Part shown: positions 1 through 7,233 of the stretch, piece by piece
Position numbering within the stretch: the stretch's first letter is position 1
Layout of the letters: every line of letters starts with the position of its first letter
Source of the DNA: Gammaproteobacteria bacterium
GTDB taxonomy: Bacteria > Pseudomonadota > Gammaproteobacteria > Nitrosococcales > Methylophagaceae
Length of the DNA stretch: 9,696 nt
Direction: 5' to 3'
NCBI GenBank assembly: GCA_002402245.1
Contig: NVVP01000027.1
Span: 11,478 to 21,173, forward strand
Program-made: the position numbers and the translations under genes
The notes under the pieces: model-generated
Databases searched by the model: none
What the model was told of the DNA's origin: nothing
The model's input: only the letters and a program-made list of their open reading frames with translations

Positions 1-842
1 GATGTCAGACAAGATGCTAAAGAAAGCTCTGTTTTATCAAACAGGCTTGAATCACCACTAAAATTGAGTAACAAATCTCTATATTCAAAGTGAATCGATT
101 CAATAACACTACGTAATCCTTTCCTTATTCCCTCAGGAGCTGAACCTCTGATAACAATTGCCAGCGTAGCATAAGGCCCTTGCTCAATTAACACGGTTAA
201 ATCATCAATTTTAATACTGTCTAAGCTTGATTTATCTTCAAGCCCGAATGAGTCTTTAACAAAATCAGTAATGGCCGTCAGCATGCCAGACACCATATCA
301 GCATCTTGAATATCGTCACTCTCAGCTACATGATTAAGCAATATTCCGCTTTCACGGTGAATAAGAAACACTTGTTCAACGCGATAAACAAGACTTCTTA
401 ACATGACTATTTCAGAGAATGATTGGCCTGTTCGTAACGACTCTAGCCGCCATTTCAAGCCTTGCCACGAAAAACTATTTTCTAGTGCGACATTGAGTGA
501 TTGCAACATTTCTTTGAATGTTTCAATGATAGACCGGCGTATTGCAGGCCCCATAACCGGGTAAAGTGCATCAGCAAAGATAAAAATATCTTTTGTCACC
601 GATTCTTTTACTGCTCGTTCAACCGTTGGCATTAAAGCATTGCTAAGCTCATCGCCTTGCTTAGCACTCTTTTCTACCGCAGCGGCTAAGACACCGCTTA
701 GCTCATTTGAACGTGTCTCTTTATCATTCAAGCGATGCTGCAAAGAGACAATTTCATCCTGCTCTGTCTGCAAAATCAAACGACGTAATTCATCCAGCTT
801 ATGCTCTGAATTTATTGCATCCTTAGTTTGATTATCACTCAT
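1..842 (-). CDS. OmpA-family-like protein, N-terminal part (partial, cut by window edge)
   Basis: The 280 codons visible run open to the window edge, so the C-terminus is missing. The start is ATG at 842, 38 bases after the upstream coiled-coil gene, with only a weak purine-rich ribosome site. Residues 15-70 are charged and helical. A conserved-looking block at 86-140 includes LYPVMGPAIRRSI and FSWQGLKWRLESLRTG. Residues 155-260 begin VFLIHRESGILL, contain DADMVSGMLTAI and end in alternating helix and strand, a pattern I read as a roadblock/longin-like sensor fold. No membrane segment or signal peptide is seen in the visible part. From memory, proteins with this N-terminus carry a transmembrane helix and a peptidoglycan-binding OmpA domain at the C-terminus; that part lies outside the window and is inference. 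The gene is probably co-transcribed with the preceding coiled-coil gene. Function is unknown; an envelope-anchored sensor or scaffold is a guess. Confidence 0.7.
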   Translation of the reverse strand, partial: MSDNQTKDAINSEHKLDELRRLILQTEQDEIVSLQHRLNDKETRSNELSGVLAAAVEKSAKQGDELSNALMPTVERAVKESVTKDIFIFADALYPVMGPAIRRSIIETFKEMLQSLNVALENSFSWQGLKWRLESLRTGQSFSEIVMLRSLVYRVEQVFLIHRESGILLNHVAESDDIQDADMVSGMLTAITDFVKDSFGLEDKSSLDSIKIDDLTVLIEQGPYATLAIVIRGSAPEGIRKGLRSVIESIHFEYRDLLLNFSGDSSLFDKTELSLASCLT

Positions 843-880
843 TAATTTTGTTATCTCGCAGGGATTAATTTAATCGCTAT

Positions 881-1453
881 TTATTCACCTTGCTCATACA
901 ACGAGTCATCAGCAAGACGAATAGCTAAGTCCGTTAACAAGGCTGATAATGTAGATCGGTTGGCTTTTTCATCTCGAAGTTCATTAACCGAACGATCGAA
1001 AATAGCCATACCTTCATCATGCTTTTCACCAATTTCATTTAATAATGTTTTAGATTGGTCAAATAACGATTGGCGTAACTCACGTACATCTTTTTCAGTC
1101 GTTTGTTCAAAGCTATTTAGTTTCTTTTCTAGCCCTTTTGCTGTGCTAGTTAACTCAGATGTCAGCTCTTTTATTGACTCACTACGATCGGTTTTCTCTA
1201 CTCTTAACTTATCACTTAACGAATCAATGCCTTTATTGATAAATTCTTCTAATACATCAAAGCGTTTATTAGAATCACTTTTTAATCGAGTGACTTCGCT
1301 CATAATGCGTTCTTCTAAGCGTGAAAATTTTCGCTCATAATCTTTCATCTGCGAACCAAAAAGAATATCTCTTATTTGATCTACATTGCCATTGCCTGCC
1401 ATAGCATCCAGATTATCTTCACTTTTATTTTTATTGCTTTTTTCTTCCGCCAT
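881..1453 (-). CDS. Charged coiled-coil protein of unknown function
   Basis: This 190-residue soluble protein has no signal peptide, no membrane helix and no cysteine. After a low-complexity, Lys/Asn/Asp-rich first 25 residues comes a motif around IRDILFGSQMKDYERKF (about residues 28-44), then heptad-like, Glu/Lys/Leu-rich sequence to about residue 165, which predicts a long coiled coil. A short C-terminal helix (STLSALLTDLAIRLAD) follows. I prefer ATG at 1453 because AAGGA lies 9 bases upstream; GTG at 1456 is also possible and adds one residue. The next gene starts 38 bases downstream, so the two are probably an operon. The IRDILFGSQ block looks like the signature of a family I remember beside OmpA-type genes in gammaproteobacteria and cyanobacteria, but I cannot name a function. 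A structural or docking partner of the downstream protein is the simplest guess. Confidence 0.75.
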   Translation of the reverse strand: MAEEKSNKNKSEDNLDAMAGNGNVDQIRDILFGSQMKDYERKFSRLEERIMSEVTRLKSDSNKRFDVLEEFINKGIDSLSDKLRVEKTDRSESIKELTSELTSTAKGLEKKLNSFEQTTEKDVRELRQSLFDQSKTLLNEIGEKHDEGMAIFDRSVNELRDEKANRSTLSALLTDLAIRLADDSLYEQGE

Positions 1454-1567
1454 CACGAAAAATCCTTGAAAATTGATATCTCTATATAAATTATAAAGAC
1501 AAATTACTTCAGTATTATTAATGTACCGTTGATTAAGTAATCTCTAATATAGCCTATTCTATGATCT
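1454..1567 (-). other. Intergenic region between nlpD and the coiled-coil gene
   Basis: These 114 bases hold no open reading frame. A TATAAT hexamer on the minus strand (1495 to 1490) could be a -10 element for the coiled-coil/OmpA-like unit, but the -35 position (ATAATA at 17-base spacing) matches the consensus poorly. A 7-base inverted repeat, ATTACTT at 1503-1509 and AAGTAAT at 1535-1541, is AT-rich and lacks a U-tract, so it is not a convincing terminator. Read-through from nlpD into this unit therefore cannot be excluded. Confidence 0.35.
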
Positions 1568-2302
1568 TTAATACGATTTTGGCAAAAACTTTAATGGATC
1601 CACAGGCTTACCATTGCGTCTAATTTCAAAGTGTAGTTGATTTCTCTGCGTACCTGTTTGGCCTAACAAAGCTACTTTCTGTCCGGCTTTAACCCACTGT
1701 CCTTCTTTCACCAATAAGACTTTATTATGAGCATAAGCACTTAAATAAGTATCATTGTGTTTTATAATCAATAAATTACCATACCTAGGCAAGCCACTCC
1801 CGCTATAAACAACCTTTCCCTTTGCAGCAGCAATGACATGTTGGCCCGAAGTGCCGGCAATATCAATTCCCTTCCGGCCAGCTGCTTTTTGTGAATATTT
1901 TGATATTACCTTGCCTTTTGTTGGCCAACGCCATGCTAAAGCTTGATTTGAAGGTAGGCTCTTCTTCACCGTTTTGGTGGTTTTCTTGGTAATTACTTTC
2001 TTTTTCGTCGTGGTTGTTTTTGCTCTAACGTTCTTAAAGTAAAGTTTCTGACCAATATAAATATTATAAGGCGAGCGAATATTATTCATTTTGGCAACGT
2101 GCTTATAATCCATTCCATAGCGCCAACTAATAGAATATAAGGTATCGCCTTTTTTTACTTTATAAAGACCGGGTGCCTGTGCTTTCGTCTTACTCGCAGT
2201 TGATGAAGTATTACCAAAGCCATAGTTTCCAACAGGAACAATTGCTCGACTACCACCACACGCAGTTAAAACAAGCATTAGCAGTACCAGCAATAATCTC
2301 AT
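1568..2302 (-). CDS. nlpD: NlpD-like murein hydrolase activator lipoprotein
   Basis: The 244-residue protein starts with a lipoprotein signal peptide whose lipobox is L12-T13-A14-C15. A LysM peptidoglycan-binding domain spans about residues 46-90 (YKVKKGDTLYSIS to IGQKLYF). A very basic Lys/Thr linker covers 94-115, and a LytM/M23 domain 123-240. The LytM site is degenerate: the HxxxD position reads R143-KGI-D147 and the HxH motif reads Q222-L-H224, while H192 is kept. This matches enterobacterial NlpD, which is not an enzyme but activates the amidase AmiC at the division septum. Two ATGs stand in tandem. The one at 2302 has GAGG at 5-base spacing; the one at 2305 overlaps the yqaA stop (TAATG) with GAGG only 2 bases away, so I chose 2302. 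It is the last gene of surE-pcm-yqaA-nlpD. rpoS, the usual next gene, is missing. Confidence 0.93.
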   Translation of the reverse strand: MRLLLVLLMLVLTACGGSRAIVPVGNYGFGNTSSTASKTKAQAPGLYKVKKGDTLYSISWRYGMDYKHVAKMNNIRSPYNIYIGQKLYFKNVRAKTTTTKKKVITKKTTKTVKKSLPSNQALAWRWPTKGKVISKYSQKAAGRKGIDIAGTSGQHVIAAAKGKVVYSGSGLPRYGNLLIIKHNDTYLSAYAHNKVLLVKEGQWVKAGQKVALLGQTGTQRNQLHFEIRRNGKPVDPLKFLPKSY

Positions 2303-2304
2303 CA

Positions 2305-2880
2305 TTACCTCAACAGAAAGTACGCTGTTAGGGCTAGCACAATGGTCAGCCAGCCAATTCGGTCAATCCATAAATGAAGTTTCGCTTCTAGATTTTCACC
2401 CCCCAAACGCATTAATGTGGCCACAAGGAAAAAACGTAATCCACGGCCAATGGTTGAGCCAATAATGAAGGGAATTAAAGCCATGCCTAATGCACCTGAT
2501 GCAATAGTAAATATTTTATAAGGAATGGGTGTGAAACCTGCCAAAAATATTGCCCAAAACCCCCATTTTTCAAACCATGCTTCGGCGTGATGAAAGGCAT
2601 CCATATAGGAAAGCGACACCAGCCACGGTTCAATAACGTTAAAGGCATAACTACCAATAAAGTAACCAAGTAGACCGCCTAATACAGAGCTTACCGTAGT
2701 AACACCTGCATAAAACCATGCTTTTTGGGGTTTAGCTAATGACATCGGCGCTAGCATGACATCAGGTGGAATAAGAAAGAATGAAGACTCAGAAAAACTC
2801 ACCAGTGCCAGCCAATAGGTCGCATATTGATGCCGAGACCATCTCATCACATGCTTATACAAGCGTGAAAATATTGCCAC
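2305..2880 (-). CDS. yqaA: YqaA-family (DedA/VTT-type) inner membrane protein
   Basis: The 191-residue integral membrane protein has hydrophobic segments near residues 20-46, 55-82, 107-126, 130-156 and 173-190. VTT/DedA-like motifs are seen: SFSESSFFLIPPDVML (28-43, with a re-entrant-loop character), GFTPIPYKIFTIASG (115-129) and GRGLRFF (145-151). Length and motifs fit the YqaA family, whose biochemical role is unsettled; relatives in the DedA/VTT superfamily are linked to lipid-carrier flipping and membrane homeostasis. The start is GTG at 2880, which shares its G with the TAG stop of pcm. Its own stop likewise touches the tandem ATGs of nlpD, which suggests translational coupling along the operon. 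Position between pcm and nlpD is common in gammaproteobacteria. An alternative start is the ATG at codon 12, which would shorten the cytoplasmic N-terminus. Confidence 0.88.
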   Translation of the reverse strand: MAIFSRLYKHVMRWSRHQYATYWLALVSFSESSFFLIPPDVMLAPMSLAKPQKAWFYAGVTTVSSVLGGLLGYFIGSYAFNVIEPWLVSLSYMDAFHHAEAWFEKWGFWAIFLAGFTPIPYKIFTIASGALGMALIPFIIGSTIGRGLRFFLVATLMRLGGENLEAKLHLWIDRIGWLTIVLALTAYFLLR

Positions 2881-3512
2881 TAAATAGCCCCAGATAATAA
2901 AGGAACAAAACTAACCGGATCTAAAATAGTTTCTTCAAATGTATTGCCATGACGGTCCAAGACATGAAGTGATTGCCCTGTACTCCCTCCTACAGGGATG
3001 ACTAAACGGCCACCTTCAGTAAGTTGGTGTAATAATTCTTGGGGAATTTCTTCTGGTGCACAGGTCACAATAATACCATCATACAGCTCATGCTCTGACC
3101 AGCCCCAACTGCCATCACTATGCTTTAATTTAATATTATTCAACTGTAATTGATAAAATCGCTCACGTGCTTGATTTTGTAGTGGCGAGATACGCTCAAC
3201 ACTGAATACGCGATCAACTAATCTCGATAATACTGCCGTTTGATAACCTGAACCTGTACCGACTTCTAATACTTTCTTTTTCGGCAAACCTTCCAATAAT
3301 ATTTCAGTCATGCGAGCAACCGTAAACGGCTGCGAAATAGTTTGAGCATGACCAATAGGCAAAGCCGTGTCTTCATAAGCACGGCTTGCCAAGGCTTCAT
3401 CAACAAATAAATGGCGCGGTAAATTTTTCATTACCTCTAATACATCAAGATTTTTAATACCTTGTTGTTGCAAACGGACAATCAATCTATCTCGTGTTCG
3501 TTGCGATGTCAT
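2880..3512 (-). CDS. pcm: Protein-L-isoaspartate O-methyltransferase
   Basis: This cytosolic repair enzyme (EC 2.1.1.77) uses S-adenosylmethionine to methylate isoaspartyl residues in damaged proteins. The 210 residues contain the family motif TISQP (58-62), the SAM-binding glycine motif VLEVGTGSGYQTA (81-93) and VFSVER (102-107), then GRLVIPVG near the C-terminus. I chose ATG at 3512 because MTSQRTRDRL matches the usual start of gammaproteobacterial Pcm and gives a normal length. The frame is open further upstream, including a GTG at 3539 that would overlap the surE stop by four bases, and a TTG at 3560; these would add a non-conserved tail. The gap to surE is 23 bases, and the stop overlaps yqaA by one base. 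Confidence 0.95.
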   Translation of the reverse strand: MTSQRTRDRLIVRLQQQGIKNLDVLEVMKNLPRHLFVDEALASRAYEDTALPIGHAQTISQPFTVARMTEILLEGLPKKKVLEVGTGSGYQTAVLSRLVDRVFSVERISPLQNQARERFYQLQLNNIKLKHSDGSWGWSEHELYDGIIVTCAPEEIPQELLHQLTEGGRLVIPVGGSTGQSLHVLDRHGNTFEETILDPVSFVPLLSGAI

Positions 3513-3535
3513 GCCTATGCCACTAATTTTAGTGG

Positions 3536-4288
3536 TCACAAATCCACACCTTGCAACCAATCAGCCACTCTGTCAATCGCACCATAATGTGTTAAATCAA
3601 TTTGTAATGGCGTCACTGAAATAGCACCACGTCGAATAGCATCAAAATCAGTACCGACACCTGCATCTTCTTCTTCGCCAGCAGGGCCAACCCAATACAT
3701 AGGACGGCCACGTGGATCAAGCTCTTTAATCACCGGCTCAGCTTTATGACGTCGACCTAAACGCGTACTTTCAAAGCCCGTTACTTGGTCAATAGGGATA
3801 TCAGGTACATTCACATTTAAAATAGTATCGGCAGGCAATGACGATGATAATAAATGGCTCACCAATTTCTTAGCGGCCCATGCGGCGGTTTCATAATGAG
3901 TGGCGGTGTGGCCATTCAAAGAAATAGCCATGGCAGGTAAACCAAGAAAACGGCCTTCAATTGCCGCTGCAACAGTGCCTGAATACAGCACATCATCACC
4001 TAAATTAGCGCCAGCATTAATACCCGCTACCACCATATCAGGCTCTTCATCTAACAATCCTGTAATCGCTAAATGCACACAATCAGTCGGTGTGCCTTCA
4101 ACACGATAGATACCATTTTCTAACTGATTTACGCGTAGAGGGTTTTCTAAGGTTAATGAATTACTGGCACCACTGCGGTTTCTATCAGGTGCAACCACGG
4201 TAATGTCACCTAAGCCTGACATAGCTTCAGCTAATGCTTTAAGTCCTTCAGCCATATAGCCATCATCATTACTAATCAAGATTTTCAT
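3536..4288 (-). CDS. surE: 5'/3'-nucleotidase SurE
   Basis: SurE (EC 3.1.3.5) is a metal-dependent phosphatase that hydrolyses nucleoside monophosphates in the cytosol and is linked to stationary-phase survival. The 250 residues begin MKILISNDDGY, giving metal ligands D8 and D9; S39 lies in PDRNRSGASNSLTL, and N91 in GINAGANLGDDVLYSGTVAAAIEG. All four positions expected for the metal site are present. Length is normal. No strong Shine-Dalgarno precedes the ATG at 4288. The gene is the first of its operon, because a terminator (4360-4393) and a candidate promoter (4331-4359) lie upstream; truD, often found before surE, is not here. Confidence 0.96.
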   Translation of the reverse strand: MKILISNDDGYMAEGLKALAEAMSGLGDITVVAPDRNRSGASNSLTLENPLRVNQLENGIYRVEGTPTDCVHLAITGLLDEEPDMVVAGINAGANLGDDVLYSGTVAAAIEGRFLGLPAMAISLNGHTATHYETAAWAAKKLVSHLLSSSLPADTILNVNVPDIPIDQVTGFESTRLGRRHKAEPVIKELDPRGRPMYWVGPAGEEEDAGVGTDFDAIRRGAISVTPLQIDLTHYGAIDRVADWLQGVDL

Positions 4289-4330
4289 TATTTAATTCAT
4301 AAACCTATTGTGGATTTCAATATCCCAGCC

Positions 4331-4359
4331 ATTTTAGCAAAGATCGGCCTGATAGCCAT
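4331..4359 (-). promoter_or_regulatory. Candidate promoter of the surE operon
   Basis: On the minus strand an extended -10 element, TGCTAAAAT, has its hexamer TAAAAT at 4336-4331. At exactly 17 bases spacing stands ATGGCT (4359-4354), which matches the -35 consensus at 3 of 6 positions. The site lies between the fdh terminator and surE, where a promoter is needed, leaving a leader of about 35 bases. The match is moderate, so this is a prediction. Confidence 0.4.
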
Positions 4360-4393
4360 AAAAAAAGGGCAATCAATACTGATCACCCTTTTT
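4360..4393 (-). terminator. Rho-independent terminator after fdhA (bidirectional shape)
   Basis: AAAAAGGG at 4362-4369 pairs with CCCTTTTT at 4386-4393. After a two-base internal mismatch on each side, ATCA (4372-4375) pairs with TGAT (4380-4383) around a four-base loop. On the minus strand the stem is followed by seven T residues (complement of 4366-4360). It sits 42 bases after the fdhA stop and would separate fdh from surE. Confidence 0.85.
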
Positions 4394-4434
4394 AATTTTC
4401 TAACTTAGAAACTAAGCCATTGATATAAATTAAT

Positions 4435-7233
4435 TTACATCAATTTATTATCAGATTGTCCACCACCATAACTATGGAATTGTAGCGGCTCACCACCTGG
4501 AGTCACTTTCACAGCACAATACTTAAATTCTGGAATTTTGGCAGAAGGATCTAATGCCGCATTCGACAATTTATTCACCGCTGCTTCGTAATAACAAAAT
4601 GCCATAAATACAGCGCCTGTTGGTACAGATTCATCCATCCGGGCAATCATTGAAATTTCACCACGTCGCGTCGATAAAGTAATTAAATCACCGGGACTAA
4701 TGCCCATTTCATCTAAGCTAATTGGATTAATGGTCGCGACTGCTTCTGGCTCCAAAGAATCCAATACATTGGAACGACGTGTCATTGAACCTGTATGCCA
4801 ATGCTCTAGCATCCGACCAGTAATTAATATGAATGGATACTCTTCATCAGGACGTTCATCAGGCTCAACAATATCGGCTGGTACAAATCTACCTAAACCA
4901 TTATCACGATCGAATTTCTCAGTAAAGATGACATCTTCACCTGCATCACCTTCATTCAGACAAGGATAAACAATTGCACCCTCCTTCTCTAAGCGTTCCC
5001 AAGTCATACCTGCCATTGTGGGCACTGCTTTACGTATTTCTTCGAATACTTCGGCTGAATCTTTATAATTCCAATCCAAACCAAGTCGACGGGCCATTTC
5101 TTGGATGATCCATAAATCTTGGCGCGCATCACCTGGTGGTGGCACAGCCTGACGACCTAATTGCACTAATCTATCAGTATTAGTAAAGGTCGCTGTTTTT
5201 TCAGAATAAGCAGAAGCAGGTAATACCACATCCGCCAAATAGGCTGTTTCGGTCAAGAAGATATCTTGTACTACTAAATGCTCAAGAGCCGCCAAAGATT
5301 GACGAGCATGATTAGCATCAGGATCTGACATCGCCGGGTTTTCACCTTGTACATAAAGCCCGGTCAAATCGCCATCATGAATGGCATGCATGATTTCAAC
5401 CACGGTTAGACCTGGATTATTATCTAATTCACAATCCCATAATTCTTCAAAATACGCATGTGCTTTTTCATCAGTAACAGGTTGATAATCAGGGAATACC
5501 ATCGGTATTAGCCCCATATCAGATGCACCCTGAACATTATTTTGGCCACGAAGAGGATGTAATCCTGTTCCTGGTCGACCAATTTGTCCGGTCATCAATG
5601 ATAAAGAAATTAAACAACGTGCATTATCAGTACCATGAACATGTTGAGAAACCCCCATGCCCCATAAAATCATTGAGCCTTTTGAGGTAGCGTACAATCT
5701 AGCTACATCTCGTATTTGCTCTGCGGGAACACCACAAATCGGCTCCATCAGCTCTGGCGTATATGATTTCAAATGCACCTTCATAGCTTCAAAGCCTTCG
5801 GTACGCTCAGCGATAAAGTCCTTATCTACCAAGTTTTCTTCAATAATGACATGCATCATCGCATTTAACATCGGTACATCAGTGCCTGGTTTAAAGGCGA
5901 CATGATGCGTTGCCTGACGCGATAAATCGGTTGAACGAGGATCCATTAATATTAACTTAGTGCCTCGGCGCATGGCATTTTTCATCCATGTAGCACCTAC
6001 TGGATGATTGACCGTTGGATTTGATCCAATAATCATAATGACTTCCGCTTTTTCAACATCCGACACAGGGTTAGATACCGCACCTGATCCTAAACATTCT
6101 AATAAAGCCACAACCGAAGATGCATGACACAAGCGTGTACAGTGATCGACATTATTAGTTTTAAAGCCTGTTCGTACTAGTTTCTGGAATAAGTAAGCTT
6201 CTTCATTACTCCCTTTAGCACTACCAAAACCAGCTAAGGCGTTAGGGCCTTTACTATCACGAATGTTCTTAAAGCCATTGGCTGCAAGGTCTAATGCTTC
6301 TTCCCATGTCGCTTCACGGAAGATCTTGCTAACATCATTAGGATCCATTGAAAAGTCAGCAGATTTAGGTGCATCATCACGACGAATTAAAGGCTTAGTT
6401 AAACGATGTGGATGGTGAACATAATCAAAACCATAACGACCTTTCACACATAAACGGCCTTTGTTTGCAGGTCCATCACGGCCTTCCACAAATAAAATTT
6501 TGTCATCTTTCACATGGTAAGTCATCTGACAACCAACACCACAGAAAGGACAGCCAGAATCAACTGTGCGATCAGCCTTAACCATACCCACATCATCAGC
6601 AGGCATTAATGCACCTGTTGGACAGGCCTCAACACACTCACCACAACCCACACACGAGCTCTCACCCATTGGGTCATCTAGATCAAATACGATACTGGTG
6701 TGATTACCACGCATGGCCAAACCAATAACATCATTATTTTGTTCATCACGACACGCTCGTACACAACGCGTGCATTGAATACAAGCATCCATATTGACTG
6801 TAATACCGGGATGAGAAGTATCAACTTCAGCCTGATGTCGAGCGTCAAACCGCGGCAAACCTACTTCTAATTTAGTCGCCCAATAATCAAGCTCTGAATT
6901 TAAGGTATGTGGTTTTTCAGATACATCAGACTTTAACAGCTCAAGTATCATTTTTTGTGAGGTAATTGCGCGTTCACTGTTTGACTGAACATTCATGCCT
7001 TCTGTCGGCATACGGCAACATGATGGGGCTAAAACACGCTCACCATCAATTTCCACTACACAGGCACGGCAGTTACCCGCAGAGCCTTGTCTGTCTGAAT
7101 AACACAACTGTGGAATCTCAATGCCTTGCTGCTTGGCCACATCTAATAATGTATCGCCTTGCTCTGCAATTACGGCATTACCATTAAGTGTAAAACTAAT
7201 AGTTTCCGTTATTTCTGTAGGATTAATCGCCAT
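4435..7233 (-). CDS. fdhA: NAD-dependent formate dehydrogenase, catalytic alpha subunit (Mo/W-bisMGD)
   Basis: The 932-residue protein oxidises formate to CO2 at a molybdenum or tungsten bis-guanine-dinucleotide centre and passes electrons to the diaphorase subunit. An N-terminal [2Fe-2S] domain has C44, C55, C58 and C72. Two [4Fe-4S] ferredoxin motifs follow: C151/154/157/161 and C194/197/200/204. The catalytic domain begins with C228/C231/C235/C262 ([4Fe-4S]); the metal ligand is C369 in TRLCHA, coded TGT, with H370 beside it, so the enzyme is Cys-type and not selenocysteine-type. The GLHPLRGQNNVQGASDMG block and a C-terminal dinucleotide-binding domain (from about YPFILITGRMLEHWHTGS) complete the fold. 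No cysteine lies between C73 and C151, so a NuoG-style His-Cys cluster is not apparent. ATG at 7233 is chosen because AGAGGAG precedes it by 8 bases; an in-frame extension of 24 codons within fdhB is spurious. Whether Mo or W is used cannot be told from sequence. Confidence 0.96.
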   Translation of the reverse strand: MAINPTEITETISFTLNGNAVIAEQGDTLLDVAKQQGIEIPQLCYSDRQGSAGNCRACVVEIDGERVLAPSCCRMPTEGMNVQSNSERAITSQKMILELLKSDVSEKPHTLNSELDYWATKLEVGLPRFDARHQAEVDTSHPGITVNMDACIQCTRCVRACRDEQNNDVIGLAMRGNHTSIVFDLDDPMGESSCVGCGECVEACPTGALMPADDVGMVKADRTVDSGCPFCGVGCQMTYHVKDDKILFVEGRDGPANKGRLCVKGRYGFDYVHHPHRLTKPLIRRDDAPKSADFSMDPNDVSKIFREATWEEALDLAANGFKNIRDSKGPNALAGFGSAKGSNEEAYLFQKLVRTGFKTNNVDHCTRLCHASSVVALLECLGSGAVSNPVSDVEKAEVIMIIGSNPTVNHPVGATWMKNAMRRGTKLILMDPRSTDLSRQATHHVAFKPGTDVPMLNAMMHVIIEENLVDKDFIAERTEGFEAMKVHLKSYTPELMEPICGVPAEQIRDVARLYATSKGSMILWGMGVSQHVHGTDNARCLISLSLMTGQIGRPGTGLHPLRGQNNVQGASDMGLIPMVFPDYQPVTDEKAHAYFEELWDCELDNNPGLTVVEIMHAIHDGDLTGLYVQGENPAMSDPDANHARQSLAALEHLVVQDIFLTETAYLADVVLPASAYSEKTATFTNTDRLVQLGRQAVPPPGDARQDLWIIQEMARRLGLDWNYKDSAEVFEEIRKAVPTMAGMTWERLEKEGAIVYPCLNEGDAGEDVIFTEKFDRDNGLGRFVPADIVEPDERPDEEYPFILITGRMLEHWHTGSMTRRSNVLDSLEPEAVATINPISLDEMGISPGDLITLSTRRGEISMIARMDESVPTGAVFMAFCYYEAAVNKLSNAALDPSAKIPEFKYCAVKVTPGGEPLQFHSYGGGQSDNKLM

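Noticed and set aside
640..1340. Plus-strand reading frames at 640-831 and 960-1340.
   Set aside because: They are Ser/Phe-rich antisense images of the two minus-strand genes, with no ribosome site and no protein-like motifs.
1503..1541. Terminator after nlpD formed by the ATTACTT/AAGTAAT inverted repeat.
   Set aside because: The stem is seven AT-rich pairs with a loop of about 25 bases and no following U-tract.
6125..6128. Selenocysteine at the formate dehydrogenase active site.
   Set aside because: The codon for the metal ligand C369 is TGT, so the enzyme is a cysteine form and needs no UGA recoding.
3900..7187. Plus-strand frames at 3900-4109, 4700-4969, 5657-5905 and 6966-7187.
   Set aside because: All are antisense to surE or fdhA, whose protein sequences are well conserved and fully explain the region.
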